A stretch of DNA of 64,000 nt from Bradyrhizobium iriomotense (GTDB taxonomy: Bacteria > Pseudomonadota > Alphaproteobacteria > Rhizobiales > Xanthobacteraceae), in the NCBI RefSeq assembly GCF_018129405.1, contig NZ_JAFCLP010000016.1, forward strand, positions 1 to 64,000, read 5' to 3'. The notes beneath the pieces are model-generated. The model searched no databases, had not been told where the DNA came from, and saw only the letters and a list, made by a program, of their open reading frames with translations. Positions 26,009 through 35,347 of the stretch are shown piece by piece (within the stretch, counting starts at the first letter, position 1; the number at the start of each line of letters is the position of its first letter). The position numbers and the translations under genes were made by a program.

Positions 26009-26791
26009 CTGCTCGCCGCCGACCTTGTAGCCGGCAATTGCCTGCTGTCCCTTCGGGGACACCAGCCAGTCGATGAAGGCCTGCCCGTCCCGCGCCTTCA
26101 CGTTCGGATGCTTGGCCGGATTGACCAGCATGACGCCATACTGGTTGAAGAGCCGCTTGTCGCCCTCGGTGAGAACGGTGAGCTCGCCGCGATTCCTGAA
26201 CGACAGCCAGGTGCCGCGATCCGACAGCAGATAAGCGTTCGAGGACGAGGCCATGTTCAGCGCGGGACCCATGCCCTGGCCGATCTCGCGATACCAGTTG
26301 TCCTTGCCGGCAGCGAGGTCGACGCCCGCCTCCTTCCACAGCCTGAGCTCGGCCGCGTGCGTGCCGGACTTGTCGCCGCGTGAGATGAACGGCGCCTTTG
26401 CCGCCGCGATCCTGCGCAGCGCATCGGTAACATCCTTGCTGCCGGCGATCTGCGCCGGATCGCTTTTCGGACCGATGATGACAAAGTCGTTGTACATCAC
26501 GTCAAAGCGCTTCACGCCCTGCCCTTCCGACATGAACTTGTCCTCGGCAGGCCTGTCATGGACGAACACCACGTCGGCATCACCTCGCCGCCCGATGTCC
26601 AGCGCCTGGCCGGTGCCGACGGCAACGACCTTCACGTTGATGCCCTCGGCCTTCGAGAACAGCGGCAGCAGATGGCCGAACAATCCCGATTGCTCCGTCG
26701 ACGTCGTCGAAGCCACGGTGATGGTGCGATCCTGCGCGAATGCGATGGTGGACCAGAGCAGAACTGCTCCGATGGCGACTATTCTTCTCAT
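25982..26791 (-). CDS. tupA: TupA-like tungstate-binding periplasmic protein
   Basis: The 269-residue exported binding protein has a signal peptide (about 1-19). The diagnostic Ala-Ser-Thr-Thr-Ser-Thr-Glu-Gln-Ser-Gly segment is present, equivalent to the TTTS motif of TupA/WtpA oxyanion receptors, as is Ser-Arg-Gly-Asp-Lys-Ser-Gly-Thr-His. It should capture tungstate (or molybdate) for metal-pterin enzymes such as formate dehydrogenases. Unusually it is on the opposite strand to its permease and the 3' ends overlap, so the two must be transcribed separately. Confidence 0.88.
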   Translation of the reverse strand: MRRIVAIGAVLLWSTIAFAQDRTITVASTTSTEQSGLFGHLLPLFSKAEGINVKVVAVGTGQALDIGRRGDADVVFVHDRPAEDKFMSEGQGVKRFDVMYNDFVIIGPKSDPAQIAGSKDVTDALRRIAAAKAPFISRGDKSGTHAAELRLWKEAGVDLAAGKDNWYREIGQGMGPALNMASSSNAYLLSDRGTWLSFRNRGELTVLTEGDKRLFNQYGVMLVNPAKHPNVKARDGQAFIDWLVSPKGQQAIAGYKVGGEQLFFPNAAN

Positions 26792-27132
26792 GCGTCGTCC
26801 CTACAGCAGATGTCCAGGGTGCTCCAAACTAACCGCGGGAGAAGGCCGATGGAACCCCGACGTTCGGCGCCCAGCCGCGACGTCTCGCAACATCGTGGCG
26901 GTGCATTGTCGCATCCGGGCTTTCGCACAAGCGGTTGCAGCGCATCATGCGCAGGACTCGCCGACAGCGGCTTCAAGGCGAGATGGACTTCATCACTCGC
27001 GCGCGCAGAATGCGTGGATGTTCTGCAATTGGTCCCACCTACATTGACATCGGTGTGACGGCCGGGGCAGTTTTTCATATTGCTGACGAATCAGCGATTG
27101 CCTCACGCCGAGTACCTCTTGGACAACTCCCA

Positions 27133-28398
27133 GTGCTTTCGAGACTGATATCGTTGCTGCGCCGCATTCCTGCGGTGGAATGGGCGTTGACCCGGCTTCG
27201 GCCCTCGCCGCACGGCGGCAGCATCGACACCGCCCCGATTGCCGCAGGCGACTCACCCGCCCTCATCGGCGACGCCGCAGAAACTGCGCCGGCTCCGAAC
27301 ATCAGCATCAGCGCCGACCCACTGCCCAGCGATGGGGTCGCCGCGGACGAAGCCGCGATCTCTGTCGTCGTCGCGGAGACCCCGTCGGCAGCGCCGACCG
27401 ATGTGAGCGACACCGACGATTCATCCCGGGAGACGCCGACAGAAGCCGAGCCGGTCGTCGTGGCGGAGGCTGCAATCTCGCCGATCGACGTCGCGCCCGA
27501 GCCGGCCGATATTCCTGAGCTCATCATCGACAACGATCCGCCGGCGCAAGATCCGGTGGACGTTGCGCGCAGCGAGGCCGAGCAGGCCGTGGTCGCATCT
27601 GTCGAGGCCGAAACTGAATCGGCCGACGCGGAGCCCATTGCTATCAGCAGCGATCCATCTCCCGAGCTTCCGGCTGGCATCGAGCCGGTCGTCGCGGAGG
27701 AGACCGAGGTCGTGTCTGTCGACGTGGCGGTCGCGCCGGTTGACGCCCTCGATCTCATCGTCAACGACGATCACTCCTCCGGCATTCCCGCTGATGTCGA
27801 GCCCGCCGTCGGAGACGCGACCTGCGTTGCGCTTGCCGGCAGCGACGTCCCGGTGGAGAACGTCACGGAGAGCTGCATCGACAGCGCGCCGACCTCCAGC
27901 GTCACGATCGAGATCGAGCCGGTCGCTGCTGATCCTGCGCCCGTCGTCACAGCAGTCGCCATTGAGGACTCTTCCGAGACCTCCGACGCCGTCACGGACA
28001 TCGCGCCGGAGCCGGTCCTTGCGCCTTCCGCCCCCGAGGTCCGCAGCACACCGAAAGTTCGCGCCAAGGCCGCGGAACCGGCTGATCGCACCGCGCTGAT
28101 CCGGCAACGCTGGGCCGAGACCGGGATCAGGATGTGGAATCCGCGGCTTCACGGCACCGGCGATGCCACGCTGAACATCCAGGGCAGCATCGAGCTGCTG
28201 CCGCCGGCGCCCGGCGAGACCATGCCGCGCTACGACAAGCTGGAATTCAGGATGCTCGGCGGGCAGATCGTGTGCGAGGGCGTCATCGTCGAGGCGCCCG
28301 TGCAGGCGGGCCATCGCAGCTTCACCCGGCTCGCCGAGCCGCGAGTTCCGGAGCGGGTCCGCGAGCCCGTGCGGGAACGGCAGGCCGCCCTCGCCTGA
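27133..28398 (+). CDS. Acidic low-complexity protein with internal repeats, unknown
   Basis: The 421-residue form starts from a GTG at 27133; in-frame starts upstream would add 66 residues that look non-coding, so the start is uncertain. A short basic N-terminus (Leu-Arg-Arg-Ile-Pro, Arg-Leu-Arg-Pro) is followed by about 280 residues rich in Ala, Val, Glu, Asp, Pro and Ser. That region contains two copies, roughly 84 residues apart, of a unit like Glu-Pro-Val-Val-x-Glu ... Asp-x-x-Asp-Leu/Ile-Ile. The last 100 residues are a compact, conserved-looking domain (Thr-Gly-Ile-Arg-Met-Trp-Asn-Pro). No known domain recognised; it may be a linker-plus-domain cell-envelope or cytosolic protein. Confidence 0.6.
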   Translation: MLSRLISLLRRIPAVEWALTRLRPSPHGGSIDTAPIAAGDSPALIGDAAETAPAPNISISADPLPSDGVAADEAAISVVVAETPSAAPTDVSDTDDSSRETPTEAEPVVVAEAAISPIDVAPEPADIPELIIDNDPPAQDPVDVARSEAEQAVVASVEAETESADAEPIAISSDPSPELPAGIEPVVAEETEVVSVDVAVAPVDALDLIVNDDHSSGIPADVEPAVGDATCVALAGSDVPVENVTESCIDSAPTSSVTIEIEPVAADPAPVVTAVAIEDSSETSDAVTDIAPEPVLAPSAPEVRSTPKVRAKAAEPADRTALIRQRWAETGIRMWNPRLHGTGDATLNIQGSIELLPPAPGETMPRYDKLEFRMLGGQIVCEGVIVEAPVQAGHRSFTRLAEPRVPERVREPVRERQAALA

Positions 28399-28461
28399 TC
28401 CTTTTCTCTGCGAACGATGCTTGCCATATGCTAGGCTGGCGCCCCGGATATGGGAGATCGC

Positions 28462-28746
28462 ATGCGCGCGACATCGTTGCGATTGATCGTCATCGCCGCT
28501 CTCTGCTTCTCGCAAGGAGCTCTTGCAGCGTCCAGCAAGCGGCCGCGCCACGTGCCGGCAACGGCGCATGCCGCCGATGCCGCAACGCGCTACAAGGCCG
28601 ACCGGCTCTCGTCCTCGCGTGGCGAGACGATCCTCAACACGCCCGGCCAGACCACTGTGCTGACGCGAGAGGTCCTCGACGACATGAAGGCGACGAGCCT
28701 GCGGGACGCCATGCGCTCGACCGCCGGCGTGACGATCGGGCGATAG
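28462..28746 (+). CDS. Small exported protein with only a TonB-receptor plug fragment
   Basis: The 94-residue product has a signal peptide (about 1-22). Its C-terminal 40 residues match the start of a TonB-receptor plug domain: Thr-Pro-Gly-Gln-Thr-Thr-Val-Leu-Thr-Arg-Glu-Val-Leu-Asp-Asp, then Leu-Arg-Asp-Ala-Met-Arg-Ser-Thr-Ala-Gly-Val-Thr. Translation then stops at TAG. No barrel follows in any frame before the next gene. GGGAG lies 5 bases before the ATG at 28462. It is either a decayed receptor or a real stand-alone plug-like protein. Confidence 0.6.
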   Translation: MRATSLRLIVIAALCFSQGALAASSKRPRHVPATAHAADAATRYKADRLSSSRGETILNTPGQTTVLTREVLDDMKATSLRDAMRSTAGVTIGR

Positions 28747-28916
28747 GCTCCCGCTCCTCTTTCACCAAACCCGCCGATATTCCCGCAAGGCGCCCACGAA
28801 ATTTTGCGGACACAAGGCAGTTGCCCTCGACGCCGGCCACGACGTAACTTGCGCACCGCTCGGGCCACAACGTCCGCGCCCGACCAGAACGACAAGAACA
28901 CTGTGGGAGGCAAACT

Positions 28917-29801
28917 ATGAGAAGGCTCGCGGCCGCGCTGTGTGCACTGGCCCTGCTCTCGACTGGCGCGCAAGCGCAGACCATCAAGGATTTCCTGGCA
29001 ATAGCCATGAAGAAATGGACGGCGCCGTTCGAACCGTTCCAGCTCATCGGCAACATCTACTATGTCGGCACTGACGGCATTGCCGTCTACGTCATCAAGA
29101 CCTCGCAGGGCATGATCCTGATGGATACGGCGATGCCGCAGTCGACCGGCATGATCAAGGACAACATCGCCAAGCTCGGCTTCAAGGTCGCCGACATCAA
29201 GATCATCCTCAACTCGCACGCGCATCTCGACCACACCGGCGGCTTCGCCGAGATCAAGAAAGAGACCGCTGCACAGCTCATCGCCGGCGAGCGCGACAAG
29301 CCGCTGCTCGAAGGCGGCTACTATCCGGGCGACGAGAAGAACGAGGACCTCGCCTTCCCCGCGGTGAAGGTCGACCGTACCGTCAAGGAGGGCGACAAGG
29401 TCACGCTCGGCGACACCACGCTGACCGCGCACGCCACGCCCGGCCATTCGCCGGGCTGCACCAGCTGGGAAATGACCGTCAAGGACGGCAAGGAGGACCG
29501 CGAGGTGCTGTTCTTCTGTAGCGGCACGGTGGCGTTGAACCGCCTGGTCGGCCAGCCGACCTTCCCCGGCATCGTCGACGACTATCGCGCGACCTACGCC
29601 AAGGTGAAGGCGATGAAGATCGACGTGCTGCTCGGGCCGCATCCTGAAGTCTATGGCATGCAGGCCAAACGCGCGGAGATGAAGGACGGCGCGCCGAACC
29701 CGTTCGTCAAGCCGGGCGAGCTCGCGACCTACGCGACCGGCCTCTCCGAGGAATTCGACAAGCAGCTCGCGAAGCAGACCGCGGCGCTGGAGAAGAAATA
29801 G
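28917..29801 (+). CDS. blaBJP: Subclass B3 metallo-beta-lactamase, BJP-1-like
   Basis: The 294-residue periplasmic zinc hydrolase has a signal peptide (about 1-20). Zinc ligands are visible in Ser-His-Ala-His-Leu-Asp-His-Thr-Gly-Gly, in Gly-His-Ser-Pro-Gly-Cys and in Gly-Pro-His-Pro-Glu, the B3 pattern. The whole protein closely resembles BJP-1 from Bradyrhizobium japonicum as I remember it, including the Lys-Asp-Gly-Lys-Glu-Asp-Arg-Glu-Val segment. It hydrolyses beta-lactams including carbapenems. It is a chromosomal, probably intrinsic gene with no mobile element nearby. Confidence 0.93.
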   Translation: MRRLAAALCALALLSTGAQAQTIKDFLAIAMKKWTAPFEPFQLIGNIYYVGTDGIAVYVIKTSQGMILMDTAMPQSTGMIKDNIAKLGFKVADIKIILNSHAHLDHTGGFAEIKKETAAQLIAGERDKPLLEGGYYPGDEKNEDLAFPAVKVDRTVKEGDKVTLGDTTLTAHATPGHSPGCTSWEMTVKDGKEDREVLFFCSGTVALNRLVGQPTFPGIVDDYRATYAKVKAMKIDVLLGPHPEVYGMQAKRAEMKDGAPNPFVKPGELATYATGLSEEFDKQLAKQTAALEKK

Positions 29802-29821
29802 CGGCCGGCAGGCGCCGCCCG

Positions 29822-29843
29822 CCTCTCCCCGACGAGGGAGAGG
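29822..29843 (+). terminator. Hairpin after the beta-lactamase gene
   Basis: CCTCTCCC (29822-29829) pairs with GGGAGAGG (29836-29843) around a 6-base loop, 21 bases after the stop. The same CCTCTCCCC core appears in the repeat at 188-211, so it may be a truncated palindromic repeat acting as terminator. Confidence 0.45.
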
Positions 29844-30089
29844 TGCGACAACACGTTGCGCCGGCGCGCATGGTTAGCAGAGTGTAGCCGCAGCTCTACT
29901 TTGCAGTTGATGCGGGTCGCTTCCCCGGCCTCATGTCGTTAATGCGGCTTCATCAATGCACGCGGCCGGAATTCATGCGGTCGCGTGCAACCTGCGCTGG
30001 CCTTTCCGCATGGAACCCGTCTAACGCGCCCTTTACCCCAGCCGTGCAAGATCGCGCTCGTTTTGAAGGGATCCGGGGCGCGTATTGCA

Positions 30090-32096
30090 ATGCCTGTCGT
30101 CGATTTGAAGTCTCACCTTGCCGCCGCAATGCGGCTGTTTCGCGTGCCGGCTGACAACCCGGACCTGACGCGCGCGCAGTTCGACGCCTTCTCCAAGCAG
30201 ATCCCGCTGCTCTACTTCATCCTCATGAGCAACACGATCGCCGTCGCCTACACCTATGTGAACGTGGCGCCGGACTGGCTGACGATGATCGTGCCGAGCG
30301 TGCTCACCGTGCTGGCGGCTCTGCGCACCTTCTGGTGGCTGCGCCAGCGCCATCTCGTGCGCAGCGATGCCGATATCCTGCGCAATCTGCGCGCCACCAA
30401 CTGGATGACGCTGCCGATCGGTGCGGGCTTCACCCTCTGGTCCTTCGCGCTCTTCCCTTACGGCGATCCTTTCGCCAAGAGCCAGGTCGCCTTCTACATG
30501 GCGGTCACCGTGATCGGCTGCATCTTCTCGCTGATGCATCTGCGCTCCGCGGCGCTGATCGTGACGCTGGTCGTCGACGTACCCTATGTGCTGTTCTTCT
30601 GGACCACCGGCGAGCCGACGCTGAAGGCGATCGCGGTCAACAACCTGCTCGTTTCGGGCGCGATGGTGACGGTGCTGTTCATCTACTATCGCGACTTCGC
30701 CGATCTCGTCGCCAGCCGCAAATCGCTGCTGGCACAACAGGCGGCGACGCAAGCGCTGTCGGACGAGAACTTCCGCCTCGCCAATCTCGATTCCCTCACC
30801 GAGCTGCCGAACCGCCGCCGCTTCTTCGCCGAGCTGTCGAGTGCCTTCACGGATGCCGAGCGCAGGAACGTTCGCGTCGCGGTCGGCATCATCGATCTCG
30901 ACGGCTTCAAGCCGATCAACGACAATTACGGTCACTCGGTCGGCGACCGCGTGCTGATCGAGGCCGGCCGGCGCATCCGCGAGGTCTGCGAGGGTTTTGG
31001 TCCGCAGCGGGTCGAATTCGCCCGACTCGGCGGCGACGAGTTCGGTCTCGTCGTGTGCGGCGATCCCGATGACGCGGATCTGCTCCGGCTCGGCCAGCGC
31101 ATCGGCGACCAGGTCAAGCTCCCGTATCAGCTCGACACCGCCCATACGGGGCTGTCCTGCTCGATCGGTTTTGCGTTGTTCCCGCAATCGGCAACGACGG
31201 CGGAAGCGCTGTACGAATGCGCCGATTATTCGCTCTATCACGCCAAGCGCCATCTGCGCGGCCGCACTGTGATCTTCTCGAGCGAGCTCGAGGCCGAGAT
31301 TCGCAGCCGCGGCGTGATCGAGAACCTGTTGCGCACCGCCGATTTCAGCACCGAGATGGACCTGGTGTTCCAGCCGATCGTGGACGCCATGAGCGAGCAC
31401 ACTGTGGGCTTCGAGGTTCTGGCGCGCTGGCACAGCTCCCGCCTCGGTCTGGTGTCGCCGGCCGACTTCATCCCGGCTGCCGAGCGCATCGGTCTGATCC
31501 GGCCGCTGACGCAGGCGCTGCTGGTTCGCGCGCTCGCGACGGCCAAGACCTGGCCCGACCACATCCGCCTGTCGTTCAACCTCTCGGCCCACGACGTCTG
31601 CGCGGCGGAGGGCATTCTGCCGCTGATCTCCATCATCGAGAAAAGCGGGCTGCCGCCGCACCGGATCGACTTCGAGATCACCGAGACCGCCGTCACCTTC
31701 GACTTCGTGCGCGCGCAGCAATCGATCGCCACGCTGAAGGCCATGGGCTGCGGCATTTCGTTGGACGATTTCGGTACCGGCTATTCCTCGCTGAGCCACG
31801 TGCACCGGCTGCCGCTCGACAAGCTCAAGATCGACCGCAGCTTCGTCGCCGACATCAACGACAATCCGGTGAGCCACAAGATCATCAAGTCGCTCACGGG
31901 CCTGTGCGACGACATGGAGATCGCCTGCGTCGTCGAGGGGGTCGAAACGCGCGCCCAGCTCGATACCCTGCGGCGCCTCGGATGCGACTTCATCCAGGGC
32001 TATTATTTCGCAAAGCCCATGCCGGGCCATGCAATCGACGAATACTTGGCCCAGGAAAACCAGCGCCTTGCGGGCGCGGCCAAGGTCGTGGCCTGA
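30090..32096 (+). CDS. GGDEF-EAL cyclic di-GMP turnover protein with membrane sensor
   Basis: In the 668-residue protein about six membrane helices (residues 40-210) precede a GGDEF domain with intact Gly-Gly-Asp-Glu-Phe (diguanylate cyclase). An EAL domain with Glu-Val-Leu in place of Glu-Ala-Leu follows, with Asn-Leu-Ser, Asp-Asp-Phe-Gly-Thr-Gly-Tyr-Ser-Ser, Lys-Ile-Asp-Arg and Glu-Gly-Val-Glu-Thr (phosphodiesterase). All main catalytic residues are present, so both activities are possible. No RxxD inhibitory site is seen at the usual place before GGDEF. The ATG at 30090 was chosen because residues encoded upstream of it look non-coding. The signal sensed by the membrane part is unknown. 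Confidence 0.9.
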   Translation: MPVVDLKSHLAAAMRLFRVPADNPDLTRAQFDAFSKQIPLLYFILMSNTIAVAYTYVNVAPDWLTMIVPSVLTVLAALRTFWWLRQRHLVRSDADILRNLRATNWMTLPIGAGFTLWSFALFPYGDPFAKSQVAFYMAVTVIGCIFSLMHLRSAALIVTLVVDVPYVLFFWTTGEPTLKAIAVNNLLVSGAMVTVLFIYYRDFADLVASRKSLLAQQAATQALSDENFRLANLDSLTELPNRRRFFAELSSAFTDAERRNVRVAVGIIDLDGFKPINDNYGHSVGDRVLIEAGRRIREVCEGFGPQRVEFARLGGDEFGLVVCGDPDDADLLRLGQRIGDQVKLPYQLDTAHTGLSCSIGFALFPQSATTAEALYECADYSLYHAKRHLRGRTVIFSSELEAEIRSRGVIENLLRTADFSTEMDLVFQPIVDAMSEHTVGFEVLARWHSSRLGLVSPADFIPAAERIGLIRPLTQALLVRALATAKTWPDHIRLSFNLSAHDVCAAEGILPLISIIEKSGLPPHRIDFEITETAVTFDFVRAQQSIATLKAMGCGISLDDFGTGYSSLSHVHRLPLDKLKIDRSFVADINDNPVSHKIIKSLTGLCDDMEIACVVEGVETRAQLDTLRRLGCDFIQGYYFAKPMPGHAIDEYLAQENQRLAGAAKVVA

Positions 32097-32103
32097 GGCG
32101 CGA

Positions 32104-33774
32104 CTACTTCGAAAGGCTCGGCAGATCGAGTCCCTTGTCACGGGCACAGTCGATCGCAATGTCGTAACCCGCATCCGCATGGCGCATGACGCCACTGGCG
32201 GGATCGTTCCAGAGCACGCGCTCGATGCGCTTTGCAGCCTCAGGCGTGCCGTCGGCGACGATCACCATGCCCGCGTGCTGCGAATAGCCGATGCCGACAC
32301 CACCGCCATGATGCAGCGAGACCCAGGTTGCGCCGCTGGCGCAATTGAGCAGCGCGTTGAGCAAGGGCCAGTCGGACACCGCGTCCGATCCGTCCTTCAT
32401 CGCCTCGGTCTCGCGGTTGGGGCTCGCCACCGAGCCGCTGTCGAGATGATCGCGGCCAATCACGATCGGCGCTTTCAACTCGCCGCGCGCCACCATCTCG
32501 TTGAAGGCAAGGCCCAGGCGGTGGCGATCGCCGAGGCCGACCCAGCAGATCCGCGCCGGCAGACCCTGGAACTTGATGCGCTCCTTGGCCATGTCGAGCC
32601 AATTGTGCAGATGCTTGTCGTCCGGCATCAGCTCCTTGACCCTGGCGTCGGTCTTGAAGATGTCCTCGGGATCGCCCGACAGCGCGGCCCAGCGGAACGG
32701 CCCGACGCCGCGGCAGAACAGGGGGCGGATATAGGCGGGAACGAAGCCGGGGAAATCGAACGCGTTCTTCAGGCCCATGTCCTGCGCCATCTGGCGAATG
32801 TTGTTGCCGTAGTCGAGCGTCGGGATGCCCTGGGCATGGAAATCCAGCATGGCCCGGACGTGCTCGACCATCGAAATCTTCGAGGCGCGCTCGACCGCCT
32901 TCGGATCTGAGGCGCGCTTGGCTTCCCATTCCGCAAGCGTCCAGCCCTTCGGCAAGTAGCCGTTGATCGGATCATGTGCGCTGGTCTGGTCGGTAACGAT
33001 GTCGGGCTTGACGCCGCGGCGCACCAGCTCCGGGAAAATCTCCGCGGCATTGCCGAGCAGGCCGACCGAGACAGCCTTCTTCGTCCTTGCGGCGTCCGCC
33101 ATGATCGCGAGCGCTTCGTCGAGCGTCGCGGCCTGCCGGTCGAGATAGCCGGTACGCAGCCGCATCTCGATGCGGCTCGGCTGGCATTCGACCGCGAGCA
33201 TCGACGCGCCGGCCATGGTCGCCGCCAGCGGCTGCGCGCCGCCCATGCCGCCGAGACCGGCGGTCAGAATCCATTTGCCAGCAAGGCTGCCGCCATAATG
33301 GCGACGGCCGACCTCGACGAAGGTCTCGTAGGTGCCCTGCACGATGCCCTGGCTGCCGATATAGATCCAGGAGCCCGCCGTCATCTGGCCGTACATCATC
33401 AGGCCCTGGCGATCGAGCTCGTTGAAATGATCGAGCGTCGCCCAGTGCGGCACGATGTTGGAGTTCGCGATCAGGACGCGCGGCGCATCGGCGTGGGTGC
33501 GGAAGACACCGACCGGCTTGCCGGACTGCACCAGCAGCGTCTGGTCGCCTTCGAGCTTGCGCAAGGCGGCCGTGATCCGGTCAAAGCTCTCCCAATCGCG
33601 CGCGGCGCGGCCGATGCCGCCATAGACCACGAGCTCGCTCGGACGCTCCGCAACGTCAGGATCGAGATTGTTCATCAGCATGCGCAACGGGGCTTCCGTC
33701 AGCCAGCTCTTGGCGCTGATGTCGCTGCCGCGCGGGGCGCGAATGGTGCGGTCGTTGTCCAGTCGGCGGTTCAT
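32104..33774 (-). CDS. hutU: Urocanate hydratase
   Basis: The 556-residue NAD-dependent enzyme converts urocanate to imidazolonepropionate, the second step of histidine breakdown. It shows the long conserved family sequence, including Gly-Gly-Met-Gly-Gly-Ala-Gln-Pro-Leu near the NAD site and the Cys-Arg-Gly-Val-Gly-Pro-Phe-Arg segment. The ATG at 33774 gives the standard N-terminus. It is the last gene of the leftward hutI-hutH-hutU operon, 13 bases after hutH. Confidence 0.97.
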   Translation of the reverse strand: MNRRLDNDRTIRAPRGSDISAKSWLTEAPLRMLMNNLDPDVAERPSELVVYGGIGRAARDWESFDRITAALRKLEGDQTLLVQSGKPVGVFRTHADAPRVLIANSNIVPHWATLDHFNELDRQGLMMYGQMTAGSWIYIGSQGIVQGTYETFVEVGRRHYGGSLAGKWILTAGLGGMGGAQPLAATMAGASMLAVECQPSRIEMRLRTGYLDRQAATLDEALAIMADAARTKKAVSVGLLGNAAEIFPELVRRGVKPDIVTDQTSAHDPINGYLPKGWTLAEWEAKRASDPKAVERASKISMVEHVRAMLDFHAQGIPTLDYGNNIRQMAQDMGLKNAFDFPGFVPAYIRPLFCRGVGPFRWAALSGDPEDIFKTDARVKELMPDDKHLHNWLDMAKERIKFQGLPARICWVGLGDRHRLGLAFNEMVARGELKAPIVIGRDHLDSGSVASPNRETEAMKDGSDAVSDWPLLNALLNCASGATWVSLHHGGGVGIGYSQHAGMVIVADGTPEAAKRIERVLWNDPASGVMRHADAGYDIAIDCARDKGLDLPSLSK

Positions 33775-33787
33775 GCGGAGCACCTCT

Positions 33788-35347
33788 TCAGTCAAGTCGC
33801 GGAAACGGATCGGTTGGAAGCGCGGTGAGCGCCACAGCCGGCAGCGCATCGGCTTCGATCAGCGCAGCGGCCCTGGCGAGATCGCCGGCCATGTAGCGGT
33901 CGGCGCCGAGCGCGGGCACCTGTTCGCGCAACGCGGCGATGACGGCGACCAGCGGCGCGCTGGTCGCATGCGGCGCGCGCAGCGTGATGCCCTGGGCTGC
34001 GACCAGCAGCTCGATGCCGAGAATTGCGGCGAGATTGTCGGCCATGTCGGAGAGGCGCCGCGCGGCATGGGCGGCCATCGAGACGTGGTCTTCCTGATTG
34101 GCGCTGGTCGGCGTCGAGTCGATCGAGCAGGCAGCTGCGCGCTGCTTGTTCTCGGCATAGAGCGCGGCTGCCGTCACCTCGGCGATCATGAAGCCGGAGT
34201 TGAGGCCCGGATCTGGCGTCAGGAACGGCGGCAGGCCAAAATTCAGCGCGGGGTCGACCAGCGTCGCGATACGCCGCTCGCTGATCGCGCCGATCTCCGA
34301 CAGCGCCAGCGCGATTGCATCGGCAGCGAAGGCCACCGGCTCGGCGTGGAAATTGCCGCCAGAGACGATCTCGCCGGTCTCGACCAGCACCAGCGGATTG
34401 TCGGTGACGGCATTGGCTTCGACAATCAACGTGCGCGCGGCCTGCGCGATCAGGTCAAGCGCTGCGCCTGCGACCTGCGGCTGGCACCGCAGGCAATAGG
34501 GATCCTGCACGCGTTCATCGCCCTCGAGATGCGACAGACGGATGTCGCTGCCGTCGAGCAACGCGGTCAGCGTCGCAGCCGCAGCGATCTGGCCGGCATG
34601 GCCACGCAGCGCCTGGATCTCGGGACGGAACGGCGCCGTCGAGGCCATCGCCGCATCCACCGACAGCGCGCCGGTCACGAGCGCGGCACGGGCGAGGCGA
34701 AATGCGCGCAGCACGCCCGATATGGCATAGGCGGTGGAGAACTGTGTGCCGTTGATCAGCGCGAGGCCTTCCTTGGGCCCGAGGGTCAGCGGCGCGAGAC
34801 CGGCGGCAGCGAGCGCCTCGCTGCCGGATACGATCTTGCCATCGACGATCGCCTGCCCCTCGCCGATCATCACCGCGGTCATATGCGCAAGCGGCGCGAG
34901 ATCGCCGGAGGCACCGACCGAGCCCTGCTGCGGCACCAGCGGATAGACGCCGCGCGCCAACATGCCCTGCAATTGCTCGATCACCTCGCGCCGCACGCCG
35001 GAGGCACCGCGCCCGAGCGAGACGATCTTCAACGCCATCATCAGGCGGACGATCGGCTCCGGCGTCGCCGGGCCGATGCCGCAGCAATGCGAGACGATGA
35101 GATTGCGCTGCAGCAGCGCGGTTTGATCGGGCGGAATGCGTTTCGAGGCGAGCTTCCCGAAGCCGGTGTTGATGCCATAGACGGGGACGTCGGCATGCGC
35201 GGCCTGCGAAACGATCTGCGCAGCCGCCTCTACGCGCGACCAGAACGACGTATCGAGGACGACAGGGGCGCCTTCGAGCACGCGCACGAGATCGTCGAGG
35301 CTCACCGCTCCCGGCTTGACGACGATTGCCGCGCCCTGCTCCGTCAC
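33788..35347 (-). CDS. hutH: Histidine ammonia-lyase
   Basis: The 519-residue enzyme deaminates histidine to urocanate. The Ala-Ser-Gly triad that forms the electrophilic MIO cofactor is seen in [12 protein letters not shown]. [10 protein letters not shown] near the N-terminus is also typical. The GTG at 35347 overlaps the hutI stop (GTGA), giving translational coupling. A longer in-frame start exists but would run into hutI. Confidence 0.96.
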   Translation of the reverse strand: MTEQGAAIVVKPGAVSLDDLVRVLEGAPVVLDTSFWSRVEAAAQIVSQAAHADVPVYGINTGFGKLASKRIPPDQTALLQRNLIVSHCCGIGPATPEPIVRLMMALKIVSLGRGASGVRREVIEQLQGMLARGVYPLVPQQGSVGASGDLAPLAHMTAVMIGEGQAIVDGKIVSGSEALAAAGLAPLTLGPKEGLALINGTQFSTAYAISGVLRAFRLARAALVTGALSVDAAMASTAPFRPEIQALRGHAGQIAAAATLTALLDGSDIRLSHLEGDERVQDPYCLRCQPQVAGAALDLIAQAARTLIVEANAVTDNPLVLVETGEIVSGGNFHAEPVAFAADAIALALSEIGAISERRIATLVDPALNFGLPPFLTPDPGLNSGFMIAEVTAAALYAENKQRAAACSIDSTPTSANQEDHVSMAAHAARRLSDMADNLAAILGIELLVAAQGITLRAPHATSAPLVAVIAALREQVPALGADRYMAGDLARAAALIEADALPAVALTALPTDPFPRLD

